A DNA stretch of 64,000 bases, taken from NCBI GenBank assembly GCA_036346405.1, contig CM070546.1, forward strand, positions 103,670,826-103,734,825, given 5' to 3'. The stretch comes from Phyllostachys edulis (lineage: Eukaryota > Streptophyta > Magnoliopsida > Poales > Poaceae). Positions 12,334 through 25,600 of this stretch are shown in pieces (the stretch's first letter is position 1; each line of letters opens with the position of its first letter). The translations under genes and the position numbers were made by a program. Below the pieces are notes generated by a model. It ran no database searches. It saw nothing but the letters and a program-made list of their open reading frames with translations, and was not told where the DNA came from.

Positions 12334-12525
12334 TCATTGGAAAACTCGGCAATTGCGAAAGTCATGTCCTTCCTTTTTATGGAAAGGACACCATCTAGAC
12401 TTTTCATTCTTCCGTTTGGGGTGTTTACCCTTGCCCCGGTCATAGTATGGCTTAGAGCTTCGAGGCTCTTTATCGCTTACAACCAAGACTTTCTTAGAGT
12501 TATTGAGTTGAGACTTTTGGCCTTT
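12334..12525 (-). pseudogene. Gypsy gag, C-terminal part
   Basis: Contains WCPFHKKEGHDFRNC, the CCHC-like finger typical of this gypsy gag family, preceded by a basic lysine-rich stretch. It ends in a stop just after CRVFQ. With the solo LTR and one copy of GGTCT removed, the reading frame runs straight on from the N-terminal part at 14,786 and above, so the insertion is what split the gene. Confidence 0.75.
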
Positions 12526-14785
12526 GGTCTTGTGAATGTCATGGGGATATGCCCACGATCTTAGGATGATGAGACAATTGGTAATGGCGTTAAGAGTTTG
12601 CGGAATCACCCGTTTTCGGCGTTGCTCCAGTTTTGTCAGGCCTCTAGCGGTCTGACTGGCCATGGTGGCGGTCAGACCGGCCATGCCTTGAGTGGTTTTT
12701 CTGGAATGGTGGCTGGTGGTCAGACCGGCCAGGGTGTCGGTTAGACCGGCTAGTGGAGCGGTCCTGACCTGGCTGGTTCGAGTCGGGCAAGCCACTTTAA
12801 TGACTTTGGTTTTTGGAGCTAGACCAAAAATAGAGGGTGTAGGCAAGTGAGAGGGTTCTTTTGTACTTAGTCCCATAATTTTTGGAGCTTCCAGGGAAAA
12901 GTTCTATTCGATTGAAAATTCTAGAGAGGTTCGGATTTCCAGGGGTGGAATTTTGGCTAAGTCCTGTGGGCGGTCGAGGCCGGCCTTGTCTTTGGTGGTC
13001 GAGGCCGCCGATGGGCGATCAGACCAGCCAAGGGTGGCGGTCTGACCGGTTTTGGCTTGTTCGTCGGCCCGCGTGGTGACAACGTGTTCTTGTTAGGTCA
13101 AGTTCAGAGTTGTCATTGCATATGTGTTGCATGATGCATGTTTTGACTAACGTGGTTCAAGTCGTGAAGAACTTGTTCCCGAAAATGGTTTGTTGGTCTA
13201 TTGCTGTGCAGGTGGCTTGCAGGTCTATGATGGTCAGTGGCGAGGTGGATCGACTAAGCTTGGAGAGCCGAGGTCCGAACGATCAAGGATCGGGTGGTCG
13301 AGGACTCAAGCGGGGCGCAGAATGGACTTGGATGACCAAACGGGCGGTTCGGTGCAACTGGTTGGATCAAGCGGCGTGGGAGTCGGTGCAAGTGCTATGG
13401 TACCGGTGGGATCCGGATGGGAGAGACTTGCCGACATGAAGCCGTTGATCAACTTACACGTGGCGAAGCATGGGATTGCTTCACGATCTATGGACTCGGT
13501 CTTTTGGAGAAGGATCGAGAAGGGGTATTTTGGTAATTTCACCAAATACCGCCTTGGTGACCTTTTGGCTAAACCGCGGCGCGAGTCGGCGCATGGTGAA
13601 ACGGTTTAGGTCGATTGATGATGAAGACGGCGCTTTGAGATGCGTGCGTGTGTTAACCCATTTGTGTGTGGGGTCTAATGGGTGCCCTAATGGAATATTC
13701 TCTAGGATCTAGCCTCCACTATATAAGGGCTAAGTGCTGGTTGCACTTGGTAACTCTTGGCCATTTAGATAACCCTATTTTGTGTTTTAGGGTTTGGGAT
13801 GAAAGGAGGAGAGCTAGGGTTCTAGAGAGGGATTGATTTGAGTGCTCAAGTGTTGAGCTTTGTCCTCCAAGTGGGAGTGGCTATAAATAATAATCATCCA
13901 TCTATCCAAATCAATCCAACTAGATTTCACAAGATGAGTCTCTATTTCGTTCTTGTGTTCATCCTCTCTATTTGATGATTTTGTGCCTTTCCTTGATCCG
14001 GGAGTTTTTACTTGGTTTTTCCTCTTGATCTTGCTTGCTGGGATATGTGAGAACACATCTAGGTTCATTTTGATCATCAATCATCCACAAGCAAACTTTT
14101 GGATATAAGTTTTGGTTTTGCCCGGTTTTAGTAAAGAAATGGTGATTTTTGGGGTTTTGCTCTTGAGAGCTTTTGGCTTGATTCTTTCTGTGATTAAGAG
14201 TTCTAAGATGTATGGGAGACCATCCTTAGCCATCTTGGATTGATTCCTCCCACGAAATCATCTCAATCACCGTTTTCGCATTTGGCTCGGTTTTGAAGCA
14301 CCCTTCGTTCAAACTGAAAAAGATAGAAACTTTGGCATGGATCTCTACAATCTTTGATTGGAATAGGTTCCTAATATCTTTAAGAAGGTGTGTCTCAAAT
14401 TTCGTGGAGTTTGGCCTTACGGATCAAAAGTTAGACCGATTTGAGTTTCGGTTTTCGGGCTGCTGTGCTGATTTTGCTGTTCATCGTCAGGCTAGCAGTT
14501 AGACCGCCAATATCAGAGGTCAGACCGCCCCATGGAGAGGTCAGACCGTTGTTCTGAGAGGTGTGACCGCCCAACTCTCAGTGAATTGAGTTTTTGGTAA
14601 TTTTGGTTGTTTTTCTTCGGGGTTTTGATTGGATTCAATACAAGTCTTCCACTGTGCTTGTATATTGATCTTCATAGCTTTTATAGCTATTGGATTGAAA
14701 TTAGTATTGAATTTAATTAAGGTGAAAAAGGTGTTCGTGCTCCTATTCACCCCCCCTCTAGTCGTCTTTCTGGTCCTATAGGTCT
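12526..14785 (+). mobile_element. Solo LTR of a SIRE/Maximus-like copia element, with TSD GGTCT
   Basis: The LTR is 12,531-14,780 (2,250 bp), starts TGTGAATGTC and ends CCCTCTAGTCG...GGTCCTATA. It is flanked by GGTCT at 12,526-12,530 and 14,781-14,785. It matches the LTR at 33,810-36,091 in inverse orientation, including the block at 13,440-13,620. It contains a TATA-like box (ACTATATAAGG, 13,719-13,729) and the CACCCCCCTCTAG sequence found near the 3' end of many SIRE-type LTRs. The terminal dinucleotide TA in place of CA suggests decay. A solo LTR arises by recombination between two LTRs of one element. Confidence 0.85.
12640..13080 (+). repeat. GGTCAGACCG motif array in the solo LTR
   Basis: GGTCAGACCGG, GGTCTGACCG and variants recur many times within 450 bp, and again at 14,490-14,570. 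Each is close to its own reverse complement. The related LTR at 33.8-36.1 kb carries a different palindromic word in the matching segment. Confidence 0.7.
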
Positions 14786-16756
14786 TGCTCTTGGACTTCT
14801 TGGCTTTCTTATCCTTCTTTTTGCTACTCTCGTCTGCTTCTTGAGAATCTTTATCATCTCGATCGATGGTTCTATTCCACTCGACCGCTTCTGCAGCAGT
14901 TGCCTATCGGTCGGCCATCTCAAAAAGCTTGGCGACAGTAACTGGAAGATTTAAAGCGATGTTTTCTGTGATTCTTCTACTGCGAACTCCCTGCTTAAAG
15001 GCTCTAATAACGGAAGAGTCAGAAATACCAAGTATGGAATTGCGAACCTGACTGGAACGCCTGATGAACTAGCGCAAAGTATCGTGGGAGTTCTGCTTCA
15101 TCCTGTGCAGGTCATCCTCCTTTCTGGGACGGTTGTAAGTGCCCTGGAAATTTGCCAGTTGTAGATCGCAGAGATGTTGCCACGAATAAATCGACTCCAG
15201 TGGCTGATTTAACAACCATGACCGAGCAGACCCTTCGAGCATAGTAGAAAGGTAGTTCGCCATGACGTGCTCTCCTTCTCCTGCTACTCGAACAACGGTC
15301 GTATAGATCTGAAGAAATTCGATGGGATTTTGTGACCCATCAAATTTCTCCATGTTCACAGGTCGAAACCGTGGCAGCCAGTGAACTGCTTGAAGGTTAA
15401 GCGAGAACGCCCGATATCCGATAATAATATCATGGCGTCTTTTTTGCAGGAAAGAAGGGTTGACATCACCAGGTGATCGTAGATGACGATACCCATTGGT
15501 AGATGGACCTGACTTATGATAGGCTTCAGTCCTACGAGGGTAATACTCATCGTATTCCATCGGTTGTTGCAAATTCCTATGTATAAGTAGTGAACGATTA
15601 CCTTTACCTTCTCTAGGAGCTTGCCGATCGCCAGGTGTTCGAAGAACTTTCTTCGAGTGGAGTTATGATTAGGGGAGTGGCCAGACCTGTTGTCACGTTG
15701 CTCTCCATGAGGGGAGTTATTTGAACGACTGGTGTTTGATGGTGTTGCCGCGGTATGACTATCAGAATGATGTCGGCAAGTTTGCTCAAGTCTAACCATT
15801 GTGTCCTGACGCCTTCGTGCAATCTCTTCAGCGAAGAGGTCATAGCCTGGCGCTCGTCTAATCTTTTGAGTTGGATTCTCGAGTAGGTCATTTATTCTTT
15901 GAAGTTCTTGAGCTTGTTCCGACCGATATTGAATGCGCTCAAGTAAAGCACTCTAGGTCGCAATCCCCCTTCTCCTGATGGTCTCAGAATCATTCACATC
16001 TGGATTTGCTTGAGTCTGCCTCAGTGGAGAGCGATCATTTCTAGGATTTCTCCCACGCTCATAAATATGGTAATCCTGTTCATCGCCGGAGGCATCCTCG
16101 CCATCACCACGAGAGCCCAAAGTGAATGAGCGCCAAGAAGAATCCCCAGTTCTCCATTTCGGAGAGAGATTAGGATCTGAGGGGAGGACAAAAACCTCTT
16201 GGATATGATTTCCACTTATGCCTGAGTCCTCCTGACTTGAGTAGTAGTCAAACAACAATGCCTCGCGACTTGGAGCAACCCTCTCCAGGAGGGGGAATTC
16301 TGGATTATAATCGTCTTCGACTGAAGGTGAACCCTACGATGGTACAACCGAATCCGCAGGGAAAGCAGCCTCGACCACACACCTTGTGGGGGTAATTGAA
16401 GGGTGACGATCACCAGATGCTGGCTGAGTCCCGGAATGATGGATTCCAGGATTTGCTATGCCAGGTTGAACTGCCTCAGATGAACTCAAACATTTGGAGG
16501 GGAAACCCTTGCTATGCTCTGCACCTGTCTTAGTGTAGTTCTGATTATGGTCGGTTGGACCCTTACCCTCTGAGAAATCAGGTCCCTCACCTAGACGTAA
16601 CGTTGTGGGGGATATAGATCCCTCATCAACTCTGTCTGGGGCATGGTCTCCTGGATCTGGTGAAAGGTCCCTGGAGGCGGCATAGCCATCGGACGAAACA
16701 ATTGTCTGCTCGTAGGTCGAGCAGGCATCCATGTCAAGTTCTGCATAGTCGGCCAA
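14786..16756 (-). pseudogene. Gypsy gag, N-terminal and central part
   Basis: Starts MADYAELDMDACSTYEQTI at 16,756, as other grass gypsy gags do, and continues through an acidic, disordered region. The central capsid-like part at 15,069-15,420 shows FDGSQNPIEFLQIYTT, ANYLSTMLEGSARSWL and FQGTYNRPRKEDDLH, which identify the retrotransposon gag domain. Stops and at least one frameshift occur (near 16,334, 15,953 and 15,560), so no intact protein is made. The C-terminal piece is at 12,334-12,525. Confidence 0.8.
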
Positions 16757-16869
16757 ATCGAACTAGTTCTCCTCGTTCCACTCCTACCATGGAAGCATTA
16801 GCGTTGAAAGAAAATCAAGAGAACTTGCTGAAAAGGATGGACCGGAAGATCCCCACGGACGACGTCAAC

Positions 16870-17601
16870 TGTCGATGATCTAATATCGATCTTACAAATG
16901 AATATTCGGGGGTCTCCTAGAATCAAAACCACGAGAGAATGACACAGGGATTTTAGACAGGTTCAGGCCTTCTTCAAGGAGAATAACAACCCTACTCCTG
17001 TGTTCTTATATTGACTATCTGGATTACAATCAAGAAGAAACAGAATTATGTGTAATGTCTCCTCCTCTTGATCCTCTCCCCCTCTGTTTGCTGACTTAAG
17101 CCCTTATATATTGCATGTAGTGGTGATAGTTTCTCAAGGCCAAGAGGCGCCTCGTCGTTTGGTGTATCACACACGTTGATGGAAGTTATTGTGGGTTATG
17201 ATACCACGTCACCTGGCAGTTACTATTAGAGATAGGGGCATAATGTAATTATTCCGGAGAATAACATCATGTATTAACTGCCCTGTGTTTTAAACGTAGC
17301 GCATAAAATTCCCTAATAGATTAGGCCTACATGTTTGTAGGCTTTATCAATTACAATGTGGTCGTAGCTAACCTGGTCGTAGAAAGTCCTACAACCACAA
17401 GGTGGTCGTAGAAAAGCTTACGACCACGATATGGTCGTAGAAAGACTTATGACCATGGAGTGGTCGTAAAAAGGTTTACGACCACCTAATTTACTTTCTC
17501 CCTTGTGGTCATTAAGGGGTATGCTTAAGAGCAGTATAAAGATATTGTTGTGTATAATAATAATTACAGATAAATAATTGAGGATTATTAGATCCTCGTC
17601 A
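16870..17601 (-). repeat. 5' LTR of the gypsy element (732 bp)
   Basis: Bounded by TGTCGATGATC (16,870) and ATCCTCGTCA (17,601) on the + strand, with the leader of gag directly left of it. On the minus strand a TATA-like box lies at about 17,102-17,112. A second, diverged copy of the family is at 61,500-62,107 in the same orientation. Confidence 0.75.
17357..17487. repeat. Array of short hairpin units in the gypsy LTR
   Basis: About four to five units of 28-30 bp, each of the form TGGTCGTAGAAAG..CTTACGACCA, so both a tandem repeat and a series of inverted repeats (GGTCGTA with TACGACC). Units are imperfect but the self-complementary ends are kept. Confidence 0.75.
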
Positions 17602-17605
17602 ATCT

Positions 17606-17768
17606 GTGATGCAAATAAGAGATGAAAACAAGATTCTCAACAAGTTGCAAAATACATTTACCTACTTTTAAAATCATGCTACAAGGAATTTGGTACATTG
17701 ACTTAAAACCGTTTGCAAAACACATTTTTAAACTAAAGTCACATGCTACAAGGATTATGCATGAATCT
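17606..17768 (+). repeat. 163-bp direct repeat, right copy
   Basis: Counterpart of 11,568-11,730. It begins four bases beyond the gypsy LTR end. Far longer than a normal TSD, so it was a pre-existing repeat or came from a larger rearrangement. Confidence 0.8.
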
Positions 17769-19600
17769 CAACTATTTGCAAAACACATTCGCAAATATCG
17801 GCAATGAGCTAAAGAGAGCTAGAGCAAGCACTAAGAGCTATCAACACATGATATACTCAAACTACTAGTCATGACCCTTCTTAATAGTACGACAACCTGT
17901 ACTAGCAATCTGGTCTCCACACCAAACACCGAGACTGGTAAAATGACTAAGAATCAAATCCTTAGCATATGCTAGTTATACATTTGCCTTGAGCATTCAT
18001 CATGGAGTGATTACTTGATTACGAACATCTTCACTTCAAGTCTGGGATCTTAATCATCAACACATGATGATTTTCTTTAATCCGGGATCTTGTCTTGATG
18101 CTCATCAACACATGATGACATCTTTCATCTCGAGTTTTGACTTGATGATAGTCAACTTACGACACCACCCAAAGTCTTCATCATCATAAGACTCAACATG
18201 TTTTACCAACTTACGAAAAATGTTAGTTCACATGACGATTGACATTAATTACTAAAATACTCCATTAACATATAATGATGGGTCTAGATTCTTCAACTGA
18301 TACAACGGTGAATACCTCACTTTTACGGGAGGTACCTGGGATCGAAGTGAGGGTTTTCATTCGCTGAGCTAGTGCAAGGTTAAAACTAGGTGATGTAAAG
18401 GTTTCAATGCGTGCTCTAGACTGCTTACCAAAGGATAGTGAGCGGTGGTATCAACAGATGCCAAATAAACTAGAGAATTCGTATGCAGTGGGTAAAGTTG
18501 TACACCTCTACAGAGTGTAAATCTATTTAAATAGCCGTTCTCGCGGTCATGAGCATGCTTTGTGCAGCCACATCGGATATAGTTTCTTCTTTTGCAAAAC
18601 AGTTTCATCGGGAAAAGAACAGGATGTTTTGTTATCATTTGAATTGAGTGACATGTTTATAGCTGAGAATAAAAAGTTAATTGCAGCCAAGGAGGGTTGT
18701 TGTTGGTTATGTATTAAGTTATATACTTGTTGTTCCTTAAGTATTTAACTGCTCTTTGGAATTTCTGTTGCAAAAATACTGCATATTGATATTGCAAACA
18801 AAATTTGCTTAATGCTAAAAATAACTTGTAGTTAGAGCATCATCTCTTATTAGCCTTGCATATATATACAAATTTTGTGATACACTACAAGTCTTGTTGA
18901 GTACACAATGTACTTAATTTTGCTTAATTATTGTTCAGATGATGAGGACAACTAGTTACCAGACAACGTCTTTTTCGCTCTCGGTACCGGAGGTATGGGG
19001 ACAGAACTTTCCAGATCTTATTCCTTGTCGGTTGCTTGAGGGTTTAGATGGACATGTTGCTGAACTTTTGCTTCTAAGTTATTATAATTCCGCTGTTACT
19101 TCTGATACTTAAGCTTTTATTTGGCCGGTCAACCCTTCTGATATAAACTTTATAATCGTTTAAGTTATGTACCCTATTTTTTTTCATGTTGTATGTATTT
19201 ATGTATGAATGTGTAGGTCAATGTTATGGATATGTATACTAACTATTGATCATAAGACTAGTACAACACACACGAGAGCTTAAGGTATTCTACGCCTAGG
19301 TCGACACGACACTAGGTGGAGAGCTGCAACAGAGAGCGTGGGCCCACCACGTCAGTGCCGCGCCGGGTCCACGCCATGCGCAGTAACAGCATCCGTATAG
19401 CGGGAAAAAAAAGGGAGAGATATTCCAGAAGGAAAAAGATCCAACGCAGAAACAGCATCCGAGACGTGCCCGTCTATCCACGAGCACGAGGAGGAAGCCT
19501 TCTTCCTACCTTGCCGAGTCACGCCTCCAAAGCCTTCTTTCTCCACTCCAAAATCTCTCTCGCTTTGCTTCGCCGGAGGAGGAAGGGGAGCGGGAGGGGG
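17769..19600. other. Upstream region of the full FADS gene
   Basis: From 17.8 to 18.3 kb the text is LTR-like (repeated CATCAACACATGATGA phrases). From about 19,260 it becomes GC-rich, consistent with promoter and 5' leader of the gene at 19,601. No sharp TATA box or transcription start can be named. Confidence 0.4.
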
Positions 19601-22600
19601 ATGGAGATCGACCGGGCGGTGCGGGCGAGCAGCGACCGCCGGCTGCGCACCAAGTACGACAACGCCGTCTACGTCGTCCAGCGAGCCTTCGCGCTCTACA
19701 CGTATGCCGCCCTGCTCTCTCCCTGCCGGGGTTTGGTTGGCGCTCGCCAGTGGGGCGGCGCGTGCCGTGGGGTCTAGCTACTGATCCGGCGGAGAGATAG
19801 TCGCGGACTCGCGGGTAGCTGTAGGCATGTATCGGCCGAGAGATAGGCCCGTAGGAAGATCGAGTTGGGGCTTATTGTTAAGATCTCAAATTGCTTGGCG
19901 CTGCTGCAGTTTAGTTCCAATGCGCAATCTGTCTCTATTTGTACTCATGTTTTCCCTGCAGCAACGCAATTACATGTATTGAGGTGGTTGTTGCGTTAGC
20001 GTGCAATCGGTTTCATCTCCTCCTTTGCGTGTGTTATGGTGGCTGGAAAATCTGCTGGGATTTTAAGACTATCTAGGTGATTTAGAGTGGCTGGCGGAAT
20101 AGCATAGTTTCGTTGCTAATCTTAAGTGATTGGCTCTCGGCTTGATTCCTCAACCACAAATTCTGTTGTCGGTTGCCTTAGACCACTGGTTGAAGTGGAT
20201 GAGTTTCAACCTTTGTTCTGAAACAACGAAAAGTAGGTACATTGCTCTCGTGGCCGTTCAGTCAGGTTGTGTTTTGTATCTGATCTTATGCCAGTTCTGA
20301 GGAGCAAAGTATTAAGAGATTATTTTAGCGAGGTGTTAAGCTGTTGAATAATTTTCCAGTTGTCATTCGAGTTGTTAAGAGTAGCTGTAATCAAGTTTCT
20401 TTGATAACGAAAGGGGAATAAAATCAAACTGCATCCTTACGGAGTATGAAAACCCATGATGCATATCAAACATGTAGTCTTAACCTGAAGCTGTCCTTGT
20501 ATGCAATCTTCTTTTAAAATTCCAACTAGTTGTATCTGTGTCAAATCTATGGCTAATCAACTGTCTTTCATTCTGCTCTGCATCATGAATGGGAGAGGGG
20601 GGTTCATGAGGCTCGAGAGATTGAATAGATAGGCCCCCACGAGTTGTTAATTCGCCGGGGTACAAGGTAGATGTTCTCAAAATGTATAATGATAGTTTTT
20701 TCTTGCAGAAGATCCTTTATTCTCCTTTTTGTGTTTTTTTATATATAAAAGGTTTTGAACTTTTACGTGTATCTGGGGGTGGGGTTGAGTGCCAATACTC
20801 ATTATGAGTACTGAATACCATTACAGTCTGAATCCCATTATCAGCATTTTCACTGTACAGGTTTGAGGAAATTGCCTTCAGCTTTAATGGTGGGAAGGAT
20901 TCAACCGTAATATCTTTATGTTCTCTTTTGCTCATCATCTGTTGTATGTTTAGTGATAATTAATACACCTTGACAAGTTTGACAAGATACCTCTGTTATG
21001 TATCAATAGGTACTCTTGCATTTACTTCGGGCTGGCTACTACCTTTACAAAACAAGTTCTGGTGATGGAGCCCAAAATGAATCTTTTCAAAACTGTCCTG
21101 TGCGTACCATCTATTTCGAGAGCCCTTGTGCTTTTCCTGAAATCAACTCATTCACTTATGAAACAGTCTCAACGTAAGAACTCACTAAGATTTGTTTTCC
21201 TTTGTTTATTTGCTATTCTTGAGAACTTAAATGAAAGATTCTTCATTCTATTCTTTCTTCTCCATACTTTGCAGTTATGATTTGCCATTGGAAACTATCC
21301 GGTCAGATTTCAAGTCTGGCCTAGAAGGCCTATTAAAAGAGAAGCCTACTAAAGCAATTTTCATTGGCACTAGAATTGGCGATCCAAATGCGGTAATTCT
21401 CTTGTTCCCTTGTTCTTCACATCTCCGTAGACCATGTGCAATACTTACGCCCATCTTTATTCACAATTCTGGATACTTATTGGTACCTCCACACCTATTA
21501 GTAATTCAGTTTGAAATTATAGGTTGGTCAAGAACAATTCTCTCCTAGTTCACCTGGCTGGCCTCCTTTTATGAGGGTGAATCCTATATTGGATTGGTCA
21601 TACAGGTTTTTTTCTTCCTGATCATGTAACTAAATCAAAGCTTGCCTTTTATAGTATGCTAATTCAGATGCTAAGGAGCATTGTTTTCTGTGTCAGGGAT
21701 GTTTGGTCTTTCCTCTTAACGTGTAAGGTCAAATACTGCAGCCTTTATGATCAAGGGTAGGTTCTTTTCCATGTTCAGACCTTCAGATGTATAATTGCCT
21801 GTATGCATACCATTTATTAGATGTTAGGTTTCTCGTCACCTGTGGCCTGTGGGTCATAATGTAATTTATCACGCCTTTGCTCTAAAAAAATCCTCTATAA
21901 AGGAAGTGTTTCCTCTTCCTTTTGATGGACATTTCTGTCACTTTATATGCTAGACTTAAACTAATTTTGTTAAGGCACCTGATAATTTAAGCCACTGCAT
22001 AAGAACTCTTCTCTTTCATATAAACTTCCTATTTTATCTTACATTTTCACATACTTGTGCCGGTGTCAGGTATACTTCCATTGGGAGCATATATGATACT
22101 GTTCCAAATGCACTTCTTAGTGATTCATCAACTGGGAAAAGCTTTAGACCAGCATACATGCTATCAGATGGAAGGCTTGAAAGAGCTGGTAGAACAAAGA
22201 AGGCTAATCATAAAATGGAATCTAATTCTGTTTCAAGCAATGGCATGAACAATACTGAGGCAGAACAGATGATCTCATGCTCGGCTTCAATTATTGTAGT
22301 TGGTGATGAAATATTGTGAGTAATCTCTCGTACTTATATCTACAGATATAATCATTTAATGCTCAAGGTTCTTGCACTTGCGGTAGCTTTTTCTTGGTGG
22401 CAATGACACCCCTGGTCTTTTTTTAAAAAAAAAAACTTTGTGTCACACTTCTGCAGATTCCTTTTCTTCTTTGCCTTTGCCTTTTGGATAAATGCTAGAA
22501 TTATATTTTATCAGTAGTCTGGACACTGCAGAGCAAATAAGATCAGCTATTTGTGTGTTTATACTTCTCCAGCTATTTGATACAAAACAGAGATTCATTT

Positions 22601-25600
22601 CTAGAAGAAAAAAAAGAGAGACTGGAATGAGGATTTTTTTAAAGTCTTTTTGTTTGCCTCCAGAGAATGCAACTTGATCATTTTAAGTCAATGCAAAGTG
22701 CAACCAGCCATCCCAAAGTCTAAAGTACATTGTTTATAGAATATATTTATTCCAGTAAGAGAACTTAGTGTTGCTATTTCATTTTGTACATGTTTCTTTA
22801 AAATTCATTGATTATCCTTGATTAATAATCAGACTTGGATGTCTTTGTGGAAATTGTCTCTTTATTAACATTTGTTTTATACATTTAATTGATATTTTAT
22901 CCATTTTGATGCTTCAGGTTTGGCACAGTTGAGGATAAACTCGGTGCAGCCTTGTGCAAGAAGCTTCATGCAATTGGCTGGCGAATTTCTCATGTAGCGG
23001 TTGTTCGCAACGAAGTAAGATATTTCATGGATTGAGATAGTTGCATGTCCTACAATTTTGTGTGGTAGCTCAAATGGCCACAAATAGATTGCTGCAGTTT
23101 TGTTGTGAAATATACTATTTAGCTGCCAAGTTTGTCATTTTCCTGTCATGTAAACCTAATGGAGCATATATGTGATGACCTTGCAGATTGATTCTGTTGC
23201 TGAAGAAGTTGAACATTGTAAATCTACAGATGACATGGTTAGTTTCTGTAGGCTTTTAATTTTATTAAGTTTTTCAAGTTAGGTGTGTAATGGAATTCAC
23301 ATTGTATTTCAGGTATTTCTTTTCGGAGGACTTGGGCCTCTACATTCAGATGTTTCTTTGGCTGGTGTTGCAAAAGCATTTGGAGTACGTCTGGTGCGTC
23401 CATTAAAACTTTCTTGGTGCAAAAGGACTACTTGCAGTATTCCTTCACGTTTGGTGTTTTTTGGGGTATAAAGTCTCATTGTTCTAGTATTCTTTGGTGT
23501 ATTTGCTGCATTTTGTTTAGTAGATAACAAAGAAAAGCTTGCGTGTTGACCTCTAGGGTTGCACTATCACAAGAAAATCATGTTGTGACAGCACTATGAA
23601 ATGTAGAAACTCCTCAATGTGCATAGTCATGAATTGTTGGCATACACCAAGATGGCCAAATGGTCGCTTCATGAATTTCCTTCGAGAATGTCATTTCCTG
23701 GTATCAACTAACGTTTGCTTTGAATTTGCATAGGCTCCTGATGAAGAGTTTGAAGAGTATCTTAGTCAACTCATAGGAAACGATTACACTGGTGACCGAA
23801 ATGAGGTAATCTGGACTTCCAATAATAATTCTTTGTATATCTATTAATTTGCATGCTTATTCTAGCAAAGTGCAAACTGCGGTATTATCATTTAACTCCT
23901 TTCTACTTCTTTTCCAGATGGCTTTGTTGCCAGAAGGTATTACTGAATTATTACATCACAAAACTCTGCCATTGCCATTGGTATGTTCTATTGTTTTGGT
24001 TCATCTGTTTTAGATCAATACTGAAAATACATATTTTTTTGGCTTTCGTAGGTGTTACAAATCAACCTCTCAGTTGTATTAGATGAATATTGTAGTATAT
24101 ATACTACATTACAAACCCTAGAGCTCATGGGCCTCGTGGGCCATATACACACATGGGCCATATACACATATACATAACACCCCCCTTCAAACTCAACATG
24201 GGCTAGGAGGATTTGAAACATTGAGTTTGGAGAGATGGAAGCGTTGTTGCTCTCGAGTTTGAGCTTTGGTGAAGAAATCAACGACTTGAATCTCAGAGGG
24301 CACATACTGAAGAGCGAGAATGTGTGAAAGATGCATCCACACCAATGTGCTTAGTCAGCTCATGCTTCACTGGATCGGTAGACATCTGTATAGCACTAGT
24401 GTTGTCACACAGAAGAGATGCAGGAGTACCGCATGACACACCAAGATCAACTAAAAGCCAACAAAGCCAAACAATCTCTGAAGTAGTAGTGGCCAACGCT
24501 CGAAGCTCAGCCTCAGCACTAGACCGTGAAACTGCAGTCTATTTCTTGGACTTCTAGGCAATAAGCGAATACCCAAGAAATATGCAATAGCCAGAGATAG
24601 ATCGTCGATCAACAGGATCACTCGCCCAAGTTGAGTTAGAGTAAGCATGAAGCTGAAGCTAATTCGACCGAGAATAAAAGAGACAACGATCAATAGTCCC
24701 TCGTAGATAGCGTAACACACGTAGCAGGTGAGCATAGTGAACAGACATGGGAGCAGAAACAAACTGGCTAAGCACATGAACATAATGAGCAATATCAGGA
24801 CGTGTCACGACAAGATAGACAAGACTCCCAACAATATGACGATAACGAGAAGGGCCTTCAAGCAAAGTGCCATCAGTAGGACGAAGCTGAAGATGAAGCT
24901 CCATAGGAGTAACAGCTATCCGACTGTCAATGAGACCAGAACGAGCAAGCAAATCCTGAATATAGCGCTGGTGAGATAGTAGCCATCATTTGTGCGAGTA
25001 AACTCAATCCCTAGAAAATAACGTAAAGGACCCAAATCCGACATAAAAAACTGCTCACTGAGCCGTTGCTTAACAAAAGCAATGTACTCCTTGTCATCTC
25101 CAGTAAAGTACATTGTCATCTCCAGTAATCAGCATGTCATCAACATAGAGTAAAAGCATAGTACGACCACGTGGAGATGTAGGAATAAACAATGCAGGAT
25201 TATGATTACTCGGGAAGAAACCAGCAGCTAACACAACTAAAATGAACCGCTCAAACCAAGCACGAGGAGCCTGTTTGAGGCCATAAAGAGCACAATGAAG
25301 GTGACAAATATGACCAGCAGGAGCCACAACACCCTAGGGTGGTGTCATATAAACCTCCTCCTACAAGTGACTATGAAGAAAATCATTCTTCACATCCATC
25401 TGAGAGATAGTCCAAGAGCGGACAACAGCCACAGCAACAAGAGTGTGAACCGTTATCATATGAGCAACAGGAGCAAATGTCTCGTTATAACCACGACCAT
25501 GTGCCTGCTGAAAACCACGAGCACCTAGTCGAGCCTTGTACCTCTCAACAGAGCCGTCATATTTGGTCTTAACTTTAAAAACCCACTTGCAAGTAATAGG

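Larger units (their letters stand above)
12334..17601 (-). mobile_element. Truncated Ty3/gypsy retrotransposon (5' LTR, leader, gag)
   Basis: Read on the minus strand: LTR (17,601 to 16,870), a leader with GACGTCGTCCGTGGGGATC next to the LTR, which resembles the GGCGCCGTCTGTGGGGA leader common in plant gypsy elements, then gag. Gag is split by a solo copia LTR at 12,531-14,780. The protease, reverse transcriptase, integrase and 3' LTR are not present. Confidence 0.75.

Noticed and set aside
17357..17487. CRISPR-like repeat array
   Set aside because: Units follow each other without unique spacers and sit inside a plant retrotransposon LTR.
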